From Bacillus sp. UNC438CL73TsuS30 (GTDB lineage: Bacteria > Bacillota > Bacilli > Bacillales > Cytobacillaceae), in NCBI RefSeq assembly GCF_000482325.1, contig NZ_KI535295.1:1041060-1105059 (forward strand): DNA of 64,000 nucleotides. Direction: 5' to 3'. Positions 25,388 to 34,596 of the stretch are shown here, one piece after another (positions within the stretch are counted from its first letter, which is position 1; each line of letters begins with the position of its first letter). The notes under the pieces are model-generated. The model did no database searches, was not told where the DNA came from, and saw only the letters and a program-made list of their open reading frames with translations. The translations under genes and the position numbers were made by a program.

Positions 25388-26881
25388 ATGAAAAAAGCAT
25401 CAAAATTTGAAAAGGTTGCGGCAAGATGCTGGAACCTCTTAAATGAAGGAAAGCCGTTTACACCCATTTTTACTGTGGGAACAATGATTCTATACATAAT
25501 CTTTAGAATTGGTGAAGCACCTAATCCGGTTGATCTTTTTGCTGGTTTTCTTGGCATTGTGCCGCTATTAATTATTTATTACTTGTTCGACTTTCCATTG
25601 TTCCTTCGAAATTATCTCTGGATTCCATACATTGCTTATTTAATGATTTGGAATCAAGTAAACCTTGGATTGCTGTTGTTTGCAATTGGTCTCTATTTCT
25701 TCTTTACCGTTTTTTTTTGGGGCACTTTTTACTATCATTTACGAATCGGCACCTCCTGGCTGAATTTCACCCGGTTTTGGAAGCTGGTTTTAAAAAATAG
25801 TGACTCTACAAGTGGAAATGCTCAAGAACAGCTGCCAAAGTTCCTTCTATTATTATCGTTATGGAATTTTGGTACTGCAGGCACAGGATGGACTGGTAAG
25901 GAATTATCTATGTTGGCAGTTTTTTATGCGGGAATTCTTCTATTTGCCTGGATTCTACATAAAAACCTATTTGATTGGAAACCGAAAGTAATTCCCACCT
26001 ATACCGATAATGTTGACGTGCCGGGTAATGCTGTAAATGAGAAAGTCATCGTGCTGGTCATCGATGGAATGCGGAAGGAACGTTTTGAAGAAGCACATAC
26101 ACCTTTCCTTGATTATTTGCGAAAAAATGGTACGGAGTATACCAGAATGGAAACGGTATACCCTGCAAGAACCGTTGTTTGTTTCTCTTCCATGTTCACG
26201 GGCACCTACCCATTTGAACATGGTATCAAATCGAATATGGTATGGAAGCTTGGTTTGAAAGTTGAAAGTATTTTTGATTCCTTACGAAAAATCGGGAAAA
26301 AGGGATCATTGCTGGGGATTGCCCATCTTGTCGATTCCTTTGGCAAGGATGTCGAAACCGTTACCGCTGTGATGAACAATGATGTTGCCGACCGCAATAT
26401 TATTGAACGGGCAAAAAATATTATGGATGAACAAGACCCAGATTTACAAATTATTCAATTAATTGGAACCGATCAAACGGGACATAGCCGAGGAGTCCTT
26501 TATGATGACTATATCGAAAAAATCCAGGAAGCAGATGCACTGGTAAAGGAATACTTTGAATGGCTTCAAGAAAAAGGAAAGCTTGAAAACTATACATTCA
26601 TCGTTTGTGCTGACCACGGCCAAGCGGATGGAATCGGTGGTCACGGACATTTGGACGAAGGGGAAAGGTATGTCCCATTTTTCATGTATGGGCACTCGAT
26701 TAAGAAGGGGAGACGAGTGGAGGAAAAACATAGTTTAGTATCACTCGCTTCAACGATTTCTTATTTATTGGGAGCTCCTTACCCAGACCATGCCCGTGGT
26801 CCTGTATTAATTGATGCAATCAGGAAGGATGTAGAGTTGAATGAAACAGAAGAAAATTATCGTATTCCTTCCAGCTTATAA
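25388..26881 (+). CDS. Membrane-anchored alkaline-phosphatase-superfamily phosphodiesterase
   Basis: A 497-residue protein. The first ~200 residues hold several hydrophobic helices. The rest is an ectonucleotide pyrophosphatase/phosphodiesterase-like domain: VLVIDGMRKE (metal Asp), VYPARTVVCFSSMFTG (nucleophile region, Thr/Ser), LIGTDQTGHSRG and CADHGQADGIGGHG (metal Asp/His). It should cleave phosphodiesters or transfer phospho-groups outside the membrane. It is separated by two bases from the flippase-like gene and overlaps the GT2 gene. Confidence 0.85.
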   Translation: MKKASKFEKVAARCWNLLNEGKPFTPIFTVGTMILYIIFRIGEAPNPVDLFAGFLGIVPLLIIYYLFDFPLFLRNYLWIPYIAYLMIWNQVNLGLLLFAIGLYFFFTVFFWGTFYYHLRIGTSWLNFTRFWKLVLKNSDSTSGNAQEQLPKFLLLLSLWNFGTAGTGWTGKELSMLAVFYAGILLFAWILHKNLFDWKPKVIPTYTDNVDVPGNAVNEKVIVLVIDGMRKERFEEAHTPFLDYLRKNGTEYTRMETVYPARTVVCFSSMFTGTYPFEHGIKSNMVWKLGLKVESIFDSLRKIGKKGSLLGIAHLVDSFGKDVETVTAVMNNDVADRNIIERAKNIMDEQDPDLQIIQLIGTDQTGHSRGVLYDDYIEKIQEADALVKEYFEWLQEKGKLENYTFIVCADHGQADGIGGHGHLDEGERYVPFFMYGHSIKKGRRVEEKHSLVSLASTISYLLGAPYPDHARGPVLIDAIRKDVELNETEENYRIPSSL

Positions 26882-27596
26882 TGAGGAAGCTTCGATTGCA
26901 GAAGTGATTCAAAAAATACCAAGGAAGTTTCATCAGAATATCAACATTGAGGTTTTAGTCATTAATGATGGTTCAAATGATAATACAGTAGAGGTGGCAA
27001 GAATTGCGGGGGCAGACTATATTCACAGCTTTACGATCAATCAGGGATTGGGAGCTGCTGTCCGAAAAGGGTTGGAGCTATGTGTTTTTCATGGGGCAGA
27101 CATTGGGGTGATGATTGATGCTGATAACGAATATCCAGCCGATCAAATCCCGGAACTGGTCGAACCAATTTTTAATGGGTCAGCTGATTATGTAATGGGA
27201 TCTCGTTTTCTTGGAACCATTAACGGGATGAAATGGAATCGCAGGTTAGGAAACTATTGTTTCACCATGCTTCAGGCACTACTATTAAGAAAATGGATTT
27301 ACGATGGCCAATCCGGTATGCGGGCTTTTTCAAGAAATGCCATGAAGGAAGCGGAAATTATTCATGATTATAACTATGCCCAGGTTGTAACGCTTAACCT
27401 AATTCGAAAGGGATTCCGGATGAAGGAGATCCCGATTCGTTATCAGGTCCGAAATACAGGGGAGTCGTTTATCAAATTTAAAAAGTATATGACTTCGGTT
27501 TTACCAGCCATTTTAAAAGAAATGAGAAGGCCGGTTAAAAAAGTAAATCAAAACCAACAAGTTGAGATGGTACAAGTAAGCGAAAAAGTACAGTAA
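26841..27596 (+). CDS. Family 2 glycosyltransferase (polyprenyl-phosphate glycosyltransferase-like)
   Basis: A 251-residue GT-A enzyme of the DPM1/polyprenyl-phosphate type without membrane helices. VFLPAYNEEASIAEVI starts the fold. VINDGSNDNT binds the nucleotide-sugar, MIDADNEYPADQIPEL carries the DxD-type metal site, and GSRFLG follows. It would charge a lipid phosphate with a sugar that the flippase-like protein could turn outward. It overlaps the phosphodiesterase gene by 41 bases, which supports co-expression. Confidence 0.88.
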   Translation: MKQKKIIVFLPAYNEEASIAEVIQKIPRKFHQNINIEVLVINDGSNDNTVEVARIAGADYIHSFTINQGLGAAVRKGLELCVFHGADIGVMIDADNEYPADQIPELVEPIFNGSADYVMGSRFLGTINGMKWNRRLGNYCFTMLQALLLRKWIYDGQSGMRAFSRNAMKEAEIIHDYNYAQVVTLNLIRKGFRMKEIPIRYQVRNTGESFIKFKKYMTSVLPAILKEMRRPVKKVNQNQQVEMVQVSEKVQ

Positions 27597-27647
27597 GTAA
27601 ATCACAAAGGTAATTATGATAAATATGTGAAAATTATGAAGGTTACA

Positions 27648-27676
27648 TTGACAACGACGATGATAATCATTATCAT
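27648..27676 (+). promoter_or_regulatory. Sigma-A promoter overlapped by a perfect Fur box
   Basis: TTGACA at 27648-27653 and TATCAT at 27671-27676 have a 17-base spacer. The perfect palindrome ATGATAATCATTATCAT at 27660-27676 covers the -10 region and contains a 7-1-7 Fur box. Iron-repressed transcription of the following two genes is expected. Confidence 0.93.
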
Positions 27677-27701
27677 TAAGAATGTAGGAGGGAACGTTTG
27701 G

Positions 27702-28463
27702 ATGAAAAGATTTTCGGTTTTTATATTTTGTTTTGTACTGTTGATTACATGCCTACCGCAGAGGGGAGTATACGCCTATTCATATGGTGACCCCAATGAA
27801 GAAAAGGTTGCAGAAGTTTATAAACAAATGTTAGTCAAACTAGATGAGAACCCTCCCAATTTTACTTCTGCTAAAAAACTTTACGAAACAGTTAAAGAAG
27901 AAGTCGATATGCATATGGGTCCTGAGCCATCTAAGTTGATATTGGCGAACCTCGATGATCAGGATAAAAAAGCAGCGATAAGGAATATGAAAAAGTTGCT
28001 CGTGTTAAATATCGCAAGACGGCTTGAGAGTATTGAAAAGAATTTTTCTGAATATGACACAACGAAAAGGCTTCTTGCCAAAGCTCATGCTACATATGAT
28101 GCCCTCTCCCCAATAGTAGAGGCAGAGCATCCAGAAAATGACAAGAAAATACGAAAAGACTTTGATCAGGCACTAGAAGCATTAGGAAATCCGGGCTTAT
28201 TTGGAGTAGGAAAAAAGGAAGCAAGTCTTGATTCCTTTAAAAAAAATAAAAAAGATATTTTAAATACCTTAAAAACAGAATTTAAAATAAAAAGTTTAGA
28301 AGTCGGACATTTTGCTGAAAGCGCAACAGAACAAGAATCAGCAGCAGCTAAAAAAGATTGGACGGATATTTCCAATATTCGAAATTGGATTCCAATTATC
28401 TTAATTGTTGCAGTTTTAATTGTTGTCATCATTACTGTAATGAGAAGAAGAAAGCAAAGATAG
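27702..28463 (+). CDS. Exported helical protein of the FTR1 iron-uptake operon
   Basis: A 253-residue protein with an N-terminal signal peptide (to about residue 26, ending VYAYS), a charged all-helical domain and a C-terminal membrane helix followed by MRRRKQR. The start at 27702 has TAGGAGGG upstream; the in-frame ATG at 27627 lies upstream of the promoter. It lies directly before an FTR1 permease under a Fur-boxed promoter. In some Bacillus FTR1 proteins (YwbL type) a comparable extracellular domain is fused to the permease, so this looks like the split form. Iron handling at the outer face of the permease is inferred. Confidence 0.8.
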   Translation: MKRFSVFIFCFVLLITCLPQRGVYAYSYGDPNEEKVAEVYKQMLVKLDENPPNFTSAKKLYETVKEEVDMHMGPEPSKLILANLDDQDKKAAIRNMKKLLVLNIARRLESIEKNFSEYDTTKRLLAKAHATYDALSPIVEAEHPENDKKIRKDFDQALEALGNPGLFGVGKKEASLDSFKKNKKDILNTLKTEFKIKSLEVGHFAESATEQESAAAKKDWTDISNIRNWIPIILIVAVLIVVIITVMRRRKQR

Positions 28464-28496
28464 AAGAGAATATCGCAAGTTGGAGGAGAATCGGCA

Positions 28497-29417
28497 ATGG
28501 AGATACAGTCACTGTTAATTACATTCCGTGAAGTATTAGAGGCTCTGTTAATCGTAGGGATTATTACTACGTATTTGAGCAGGGTAAACCAAAAGAAATA
28601 TGTAAAATTTGTATGGCTTGGTGCGAGTCTTGCTGTGTTGGCCAGTGTCGGGGTAGCGCTTCTTTTCCAGATCGTATTTACCGGATTTGCTGCAATGGGA
28701 AGCGAAATGTATTTGAAAATAGGGATTATGCTTGTTTCAACTGTGCTCTTAACGCAAATGGTCTTTTGGATGGCGAGCCATAGCCGAAACTTAAAAGGTA
28801 ACATGGAAGGTAAAATGAATCAATTTATCTCGACAGGGAATGTGGTTGGAATGGTGATTCATTCCTTTCTCGTAGTTCTTCGTGAAGGCGTTGAAACTGT
28901 ATTCTTCTTTGCTGCGATTACGGGGGGGAATATTGGTGCCGCCATGCAGGGCTGGGGTGCCATCACTGGTGTTGTGATTGCCGCGATTGTATCGTATTTC
29001 TTCTTCAAGGGAACGATGAGAGTACCTCTTAGTACCTTCTTTAAATTTACTGGCGGTTTCATTATACTAATTTCAGCTGGTTTGCTCGTTCAAGCGATTT
29101 CAATGATGCAGGATTTAAATATCATTGGCAGTGTAATGCCCCATGTGTATGATTTGACGTGGCTATTGCCGGAGCACCCAATTGATGCGAGTCACTACCT
29201 TCGTGATACCGGTCATGCACCGCTCTTATCTGGGGATGTAGGTGTTTTTTTGAAGGCGTTATTTGGCTATTCCTCTATGCCTTCGATTGAGGAAGTAATT
29301 GCTTACATCGGATATTTTGCAGCAATCTATCTGCTGACTTCTTCGAAATCAGTTAAATCGGCGAAAAAGAATGAAGAATCTGAAACAGCTAAAATTCTAA
29401 AACCGCAAGCTAAATAA
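28497..29417 (+). CDS. efeU: FTR1-family ferric/ferrous iron permease
   Basis: A 306-residue FTR1/EfeU permease with about seven membrane helices. The two iron-binding RExxE motifs are REVLE at residues 11-15 and REGVE near residue 130. It is co-transcribed with the exported helical protein and preceded by TTGGAGGA. High-affinity iron uptake under Fur control is well supported. No EfeB/DyP peroxidase or classical EfeO is in the window, so the partner set differs from EfeUOB. Confidence 0.92.
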   Translation: MEIQSLLITFREVLEALLIVGIITTYLSRVNQKKYVKFVWLGASLAVLASVGVALLFQIVFTGFAAMGSEMYLKIGIMLVSTVLLTQMVFWMASHSRNLKGNMEGKMNQFISTGNVVGMVIHSFLVVLREGVETVFFFAAITGGNIGAAMQGWGAITGVVIAAIVSYFFFKGTMRVPLSTFFKFTGGFIILISAGLLVQAISMMQDLNIIGSVMPHVYDLTWLLPEHPIDASHYLRDTGHAPLLSGDVGVFLKALFGYSSMPSIEEVIAYIGYFAAIYLLTSSKSVKSAKKNEESETAKILKPQAK

Positions 29418-29430
29418 GATTGATTATAAA

Positions 29431-29460
29431 AGTACAAGGCTGTTAGCCTTGTACTTTTTC
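29431..29460 (+). terminator. Terminator after the FTR1 permease
   Basis: A perfect 11-bp stem AGTACAAGGCT/AGCCTTGTACT with loop GTT, followed by a T5 run. Confidence 0.92.
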
Positions 29461-29478
29461 ATGGATAGGCGGTGAAAT

Positions 29479-30927
29479 ATGAAAAACTTAATTTTAAAAT
29501 TGACATTTATAGAATGGCTGGGGATTGCTTCTATACTTATTGTATTTATCATGCAGTGGGTTAACCTTAATCCGTTCGTTTCTTCCTGGGACCAGGTTGA
29601 TTTTGCCTTGGCCGTCAAGCGTTTCGATCTGATGGAGATGCAGCCGCATTTTCCGGGCTATCCTTTTTTTATTTTAGGCGGAAAATTGATGCATGTTTTT
29701 GTGAGTGACCCCTCACAGGCGCTAACTGCCTTTACCATTCTTTTTTATGCAAGTTCACTAATCCCGCTGTTTCGAATCATACATAAAAGACTCAAACGTT
29801 CCTACGCAATTTTATCAACTGCAATCATTTATACATCTAGCTACACTGTTATTATGGTCAACCAGCCGATGTCAGAGGGGGCAGCACTAGCGGCCCTATG
29901 GTGGTATGTATGGGGACTTGAGTTTGCAATTATTTCAAAAAATAACCGGGATATGCTGGTCCCACTCGGCCTTTTAAGTGTTTTACTTGGAATTCGTCTC
30001 TCCTATCTGCCCTTTGCAATTGGCATGATCTATTTATTTTATCTGAAGGTAAAAACTAATAATACTCCAATGCGAACCATATTTGCCTACACCATATGGG
30101 CAGTCTTATTTCAGCTCATATGGGTGATGGGTCTTGTTATTTCCGAAGGGAGTATAAGCGGATTCATCAAACTTTCATTAGCATTTACAAGCGGGCATTT
30201 CACCGAATGGGGAGGGGGTATTGAAACAGATCAATTAGCCTTTTTTCAACGTATGTACTTGTTTATTTGGAAGAATATTTTCTGGACGGGTACTTTTGCT
30301 GAATCGCACTTAACTGCATGTCTTTATATTCTTTTATTCTCTTTTCTATTTCGAAAGGTAAAAAAAAGTCAGCCATCAAACATGCTATTTTATTGGTTAT
30401 TCGCTAGTTATTTCGTCTGGGCGTTACTGGCGCAGAATATTGAAAAAGCAAGACATGTACTGCCGCTTGTTCTTATGCTCCTTCTTTTTGTAATGATTAA
30501 GCTTTTTTCGAAAAAGCCATCTGCAATTGTTCTGGGAGTGACTGTGGTAATTTTGTTCTGTCAAGTCAATCGTGATGTAAAGCTTTTAAAAATACAAGCA
30601 ACAGAAAAACCTGCAGTTTACCAAATGAATGAATATATTCGGCAGTTTGATGAGCCAGTCATTCTTTATACATGGGAAGAAACAAGAGTTCTGCAGTACC
30701 TAAAAGCTCCTTACTTAAACAAAAGAATAGAAACATATCAATTGTATAGACTCGAGTCAAAGTATTATCACGGGAAGACGATATTGTTGACCGATAAAGT
30801 CATCGAAGGATTTAAGTCCCAAGGAATCAGCCCTGGTCAAAAAGTAAAAAAACTAAAAAGCTTTCATTCAAATGAGCTATTTGAACCCATTTATCATGAT
30901 ATTACCTTATATAAATGGGTTGAATAA
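29479..30927 (+). CDS. GT-C-type membrane glycosyltransferase-like protein
   Basis: A 482-residue multi-spanning protein. The first outer loop SSWDQVDFALAVKRFDL carries an acidic residue after the first helix, as in ArnT/PMT-like GT-C enzymes, and is followed by HFPGYPFF. About ten further helices are followed by a soluble C-terminal domain of about 100 residues. These enzymes use lipid-linked sugars, and a GT2 that could make such a donor lies 2 kb upstream. The acceptor is unknown, and the assignment is moderate because GT-C proteins diverge strongly. Confidence 0.6.
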   Translation: MKNLILKLTFIEWLGIASILIVFIMQWVNLNPFVSSWDQVDFALAVKRFDLMEMQPHFPGYPFFILGGKLMHVFVSDPSQALTAFTILFYASSLIPLFRIIHKRLKRSYAILSTAIIYTSSYTVIMVNQPMSEGAALAALWWYVWGLEFAIISKNNRDMLVPLGLLSVLLGIRLSYLPFAIGMIYLFYLKVKTNNTPMRTIFAYTIWAVLFQLIWVMGLVISEGSISGFIKLSLAFTSGHFTEWGGGIETDQLAFFQRMYLFIWKNIFWTGTFAESHLTACLYILLFSFLFRKVKKSQPSNMLFYWLFASYFVWALLAQNIEKARHVLPLVLMLLLFVMIKLFSKKPSAIVLGVTVVILFCQVNRDVKLLKIQATEKPAVYQMNEYIRQFDEPVILYTWEETRVLQYLKAPYLNKRIETYQLYRLESKYYHGKTILLTDKVIEGFKSQGISPGQKVKKLKSFHSNELFEPIYHDITLYKWVE

Positions 30928-30931
30928 TGAT

Positions 30932-30957
30932 AAAAGACCAGTATGGTCTTTTTTTTC
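30932..30957 (+). terminator. Terminator after the GT-C-like gene
   Basis: A perfect 9-bp stem AAAAGACCA/TGGTCTTTT with loop GTA, followed by more T. Confidence 0.85.
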
Positions 30958-31018
30958 TTTACTTTTTGAACCCAAATTGATTTACTAATAAAGGAAAATA
31001 CATAAAGTGAGGAATTTT

Positions 31019-32236
31019 ATGAATAAAATTAAAACTTACCTTGGACAATTTCATACGATTGTTTGGGTCCTTTTAATTGGTACTGTGCTGGCAAGAGGCT
31101 CAGCTTTTATGACACTGCCGTTTCTATCCATCTATTTATCTCGTAATATGGACCTTCCTCCTGTTGTTATCGGTTTGACAGTTGGAATGAGTCCGCTTAT
31201 GGCAACCGTTGGCGGTTTTATTGGCGGTCATCTTTCCGACAGATACGGGCGAAAAAAGGTCATGCTATTATCTTTATTCACATTAGCAATCGTTTACTAC
31301 GGTTTTACAATTGCCAGCAGTCAAGGCTGGTTTATCCTATTAAACGCCTTGAATGGACTTTGCAATTCATTCTTTGAACCAACCTCACAAGCATTGATGG
31401 CGGATATCACCGATAAGAAAAATCGGATGAAAGCTTATTCCCTTCGTTATACCGCTATCAATATCGGGGCCTCCGTTGGGCCGCTAATTGGGGCTTATTT
31501 AGCGGCAACGTCCGCTAAAATGTCTTTTGCCATAACAGGTACAACTTATTTAATGTATGCGATTGTATTGTTTTTCTTTTTGCAAAGATTGGTCATTCCT
31601 CAACAGAAGGAAAGCAAAAAAACGGTATCTATTATCAATGCATTTAGGATTATACGAAAAGATCGGGCCCTCATGTTTTTAATTTTGGGCAGTATTTTAG
31701 TAAACATTGGGTATGTACAGCTTGATTCAAATCTTCCGCAACATTTGGAAGCAAAGTTGCAAAACGGCGTGGTGATTTTTTCTGTTCTTCTTACGATTAA
31801 TGCGGTTATGGTTGTTGTCCTTCAGATGCCGATTAGTCATATCGCGGAAAAATTTAAGCCGATGCAGGCCATGCTAGCAGGTTCCATTTTTATGGCTGCA
31901 GGGCTATTTGGTTTTAGTTTTGTATCCGATTGGGTAACGGCTGTTTTTTCGATCATTCTTTTAACCCTGGGAGAAATTTTGATTTTTCCTTCGAGCAGCA
32001 TTCTCATTGATCACCTTGCCCCTGAACATCTACGAGGAGCGTATTTTGGTGCAGGGCAATTTAGAAAAATAGGAAATTTTCTTGGTCCGGTTTTGGGCGG
32101 GTTTCTATTAAGTCATGTTCATGGCCAAGTCATGTTTTGGATGATTGCAGTTATTACGATGGGAAGTCTTTTCTTTTTTACAGCTGGTAATAAGGTTTAT
32201 ATAAAATCAAGAGTGGCAAGTATTGAAAAAACCTAA
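31019..32236 (+). CDS. MFS transporter, drug-efflux-like
   Basis: A major facilitator protein of about 405 residues with twelve helices. The loop 2-3 motif GGHLSDRYGRKKV is canonical, and RYTAINIGASVGPLIGAYLA in helix 5 recalls the motif C of drug/H+ antiporters. The ATG at 31019 has GAGG six bases upstream; a GTG at 31007 is in frame but less well placed. It is a single-gene unit between terminators. The substrate is unknown. Confidence 0.88.
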   Translation: MNKIKTYLGQFHTIVWVLLIGTVLARGSAFMTLPFLSIYLSRNMDLPPVVIGLTVGMSPLMATVGGFIGGHLSDRYGRKKVMLLSLFTLAIVYYGFTIASSQGWFILLNALNGLCNSFFEPTSQALMADITDKKNRMKAYSLRYTAINIGASVGPLIGAYLAATSAKMSFAITGTTYLMYAIVLFFFLQRLVIPQQKESKKTVSIINAFRIIRKDRALMFLILGSILVNIGYVQLDSNLPQHLEAKLQNGVVIFSVLLTINAVMVVVLQMPISHIAEKFKPMQAMLAGSIFMAAGLFGFSFVSDWVTAVFSIILLTLGEILIFPSSSILIDHLAPEHLRGAYFGAGQFRKIGNFLGPVLGGFLLSHVHGQVMFWMIAVITMGSLFFFTAGNKVYIKSRVASIEKT

Positions 32237-32262
32237 AAAGGATGCTCAGCATTCTTTTTAAC
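32235..32262 (+). terminator. Terminator after the MFS gene
   Basis: AAAAAGGATGC pairs with GCATTCTTTTT (one G-U) around a 3-base loop. Confidence 0.7.
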
Positions 32263-32418
32263 TATTCTATATCTCTTTAATTCTTGTAAGTGTCTTATTC
32301 ATTATATCTCATGAACCCAGTCTATTAATTTATCATTTTCTAAAAAACTAATCTCATAGTGCTATAGAGCGGTAAATTCGAATACGATAAATTATTCAGT
32401 AATAAAGGGGACTATGGG

Positions 32419-32604
32419 ATGTGGCTTTGGATTAGTATTGGAATAATAGTATTTTTAATTGTTCTTGAGGAATCAGTAAATTGGGGATGGAAACGATATT
32501 TATTCGGACCAAATCTAAAAAGGAAAGAAAAATGGAAGTGTAGAATAAAATCCGTCCGTGGATTATGGAAAAAAATAAGAACGAAATCGGAGAGCTCTAA
32601 TTGA
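32419..32604 (+). CDS. Small single-pass membrane protein, unknown function
   Basis: A 61-residue protein with one N-terminal hydrophobic helix (LWISIGIIVFLIVLEE) and a strongly basic C-terminal tail. AAAGGGG at 32404-32410 is well spaced from the ATG, and a terminator follows at once, which together argue for a real gene. I do not recognise the family. Confidence 0.6.
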   Translation: MWLWISIGIIVFLIVLEESVNWGWKRYLFGPNLKRKEKWKCRIKSVRGLWKKIRTKSESSN

Positions 32605-32617
32605 GCCCTCCTTTTTT
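32589..32617. terminator. Terminator shared by two small convergent genes
   Basis: GGAGAGCTC/GAGCCCTCC (one mismatch) followed by a T6 run, between the small genes on each strand. Confidence 0.7.
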
Positions 32618-32619
32618 AT

Positions 32620-32853
32620 TTAAGAAGAGGAATTATCTCCATTTTTCTTACTAAGATAATCACGGAAGACGTCAATTAGAAAAAAAAGAATGAAAAAAAT
32701 TAAAATAAGATATTCTGCCGGCATCATGACACGAAAGGGATTTAAAGCATTCTTTAGAACATCATTGGGGTTTCTTCCCATCATTAGGTCTAGCCCGATG
32801 ATCAGAGAAAATGAGAAAACAGCAAGCAGCATACTGACAAAAAGCAGTTTCAT
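32620..32853 (-). CDS. Small two-helix membrane protein next to the germination operon
   Basis: A 77-residue protein with two membrane helices (LLFVSMLLAVFSFSLIIGLDL and AEYLILIFFILFFLIDV) and a short hydrophilic C-terminus. It is transcribed divergently from the gerA-type operon, so the two share a 114-base promoter region. The family is not recognised; a link to sporulation is only a guess from position. Confidence 0.65.
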   Translation of the reverse strand: MKLLFVSMLLAVFSFSLIIGLDLMMGRNPNDVLKNALNPFRVMMPAEYLILIFFILFFLIDVFRDYLSKKNGDNSSS

Positions 32854-32967
32854 CTACATCACCTACTGACCTTAATACTGATATTGTTTGTTCCGATTTA
32901 ACGTTTATACAGAGACAGAAATGGATAATTTGGTGATTTTTGGACAATCTACCCATATTAGCGAATA

Positions 32968-34596
32968 ATGGTGGTTCTAAGTGAGGCGGAAATTGTGTCC
33001 ATATTAACCAATATACTAAAAAAGAAACAAAAAAAACGGCAAAACGATAATTACAGGCAAAAACAAGACCCGGGTAAGCCGGAAAATTTACCGATAAATC
33101 ACGACTATCAGGAAAATATCACCAGAATTAAGGGGGAATTTGGCGACAGTACTGATATCGTTTTCCGAGAAATCAGGTTTTCCAAAGTAAAGGGATTTGT
33201 CGTTTATGTGGATGGGTTAGCTGATAATAAATTGATAAACGATTTTTTCCTACAAGCATTAACGGAAGAATTGGAAAAGGTTGAAATCAATTCTTTTGAA
33301 TGGATGTTAGACTATGCAACAGGTTTAGGCAGTGTTCTGGCTATCGAAAACTGGGATAAGGTCTATGAATTTCTATTAGCGGGCAACACGATTATTTTTT
33401 TAGATGGATACAATCAGGCGATTAGTGTTGAGACAAAAGGCTGGGAAAAAAGGGCGATTTCTGAACCGACAACTGAGCTATCCATCCGTGGACCGAAGGA
33501 TTCTTTTACAGAAACATTAAGGACGAACACTGCACTAATCCGAAGAAGGATTAAAAGCCCGAATCTATGGTTGGAAACGATTAAAATAGGTAAAGTCAGC
33601 CAAACCGATATCGGTATTATGTATATAAAAGGAATTGCAAATGAAAAAATTGTTACTGAAGTCAAAGAACGTTTAAATCGGATCGATATTGATTCGATTA
33701 TTGGTTCAGGCTATATTGAGCAATTAATTGAGGATCAGGCATGGACTTCCTTTCCAACTACTTTTCATGTTGAAAGACCAGATGTAGTAACTTCCCATTT
33801 ACTTGAAGGAAGAATTGCCCTTTTAGTCGATGGAACTCCGTTTGTCGTGACAGTTCCGGCCGTTTTTATTCAATTTTTTCAGGCGCCGGATGATTATTAT
33901 TCACGCTTTGATCTTTCTTCAGCGATCCGTTTCTTAAGGATTATAGCCTTTTTTATTGCGATTATGGGGCCGGCACTTTATATTGCAGCAACCACCTTCC
34001 ATCAGGAAATGATTCCTACCACAATGGCAATTGCCATTGCAGCTCAGCGGGAAAATGTCCCATTTCCTGCCTTTGTTGAGGCCCTCATTATGGAGGTAAC
34101 CTTTGAAATATTAAGGGAGGCAGGATTAAGACTCCCACGTGCAGTGGGTCAGGCTGTTTCCATCGTTGGTGCGTTAGTTATTGGTCAGGCGGCCGTTCAG
34201 GCAGGTTTTGTATCCCCGGTCATGGTAATCGTGGTTTCGATTACAGCCATCGCAAATTTTTCGACACCGAGCTTCGCAATGGCTATTGCCGCAAGATTAA
34301 TCCGCTTCGTTCTGATGATTTTGGCGACCATTTTAGGTTTTTATGGATTGATGTTAGGTCTTATGTTTATGACCATCCATTTATGTTCACTAAGGTCATT
34401 TGGGATCCCCTATATGATGCCTTTAGCTCCATTTAACATTAAAAACCTGCAGGATGTATTTGTGCGATTTCCAATTTGGGCATTGAAAAATAGGCCAATG
34501 TTTATCAGTAAAGGAAATATCGTTAGAACGGGAGAAAATCAAAAGCCAGGTCCGCAAAATGAAAACAATCAATCTGGTACAAAAGGTGATCAGTAA
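32968..34596 (+). CDS. Spore germination receptor subunit A (GerAA family)
   Basis: A 542-residue GerA-type A subunit. A soluble N-domain (to about residue 310) contains RGPKDSFTETLRTNTALIRRRI, a family landmark. The membrane domain follows, with MAIAIAAQRENVPFPAFVEALIMEVTFE typical of the family. It is part of an inner-membrane nutrient receptor of the spore. The ATG at 32968 lacks a clear ribosome site; GTG 32995, with GAGGCGG at 32983-32989, is a serious alternative. A CATATTA at 32954-32960 could be a sigma-G -10 element and would favour the later start. It overlaps the next gene by TAATG. Confidence 0.93.
   Translation: MVVLSEAEIVSILTNILKKKQKKRQNDNYRQKQDPGKPENLPINHDYQENITRIKGEFGDSTDIVFREIRFSKVKGFVVYVDGLADNKLINDFFLQALTEELEKVEINSFEWMLDYATGLGSVLAIENWDKVYEFLLAGNTIIFLDGYNQAISVETKGWEKRAISEPTTELSIRGPKDSFTETLRTNTALIRRRIKSPNLWLETIKIGKVSQTDIGIMYIKGIANEKIVTEVKERLNRIDIDSIIGSGYIEQLIEDQAWTSFPTTFHVERPDVVTSHLLEGRIALLVDGTPFVVTVPAVFIQFFQAPDDYYSRFDLSSAIRFLRIIAFFIAIMGPALYIAATTFHQEMIPTTMAIAIAAQRENVPFPAFVEALIMEVTFEILREAGLRLPRAVGQAVSIVGALVIGQAAVQAGFVSPVMVIVVSITAIANFSTPSFAMAIAARLIRFVLMILATILGFYGLMLGLMFMTIHLCSLRSFGIPYMMPLAPFNIKNLQDVFVRFPIWALKNRPMFISKGNIVRTGENQKPGPQNENNQSGTKGDQ

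Noticed and set aside
28166..28804. Minus-strand open frame of 212 codons across the FTR1 operon
   Set aside because: It spans the end of one clear gene and the start of another and has no family resemblance; it is an antisense shadow.
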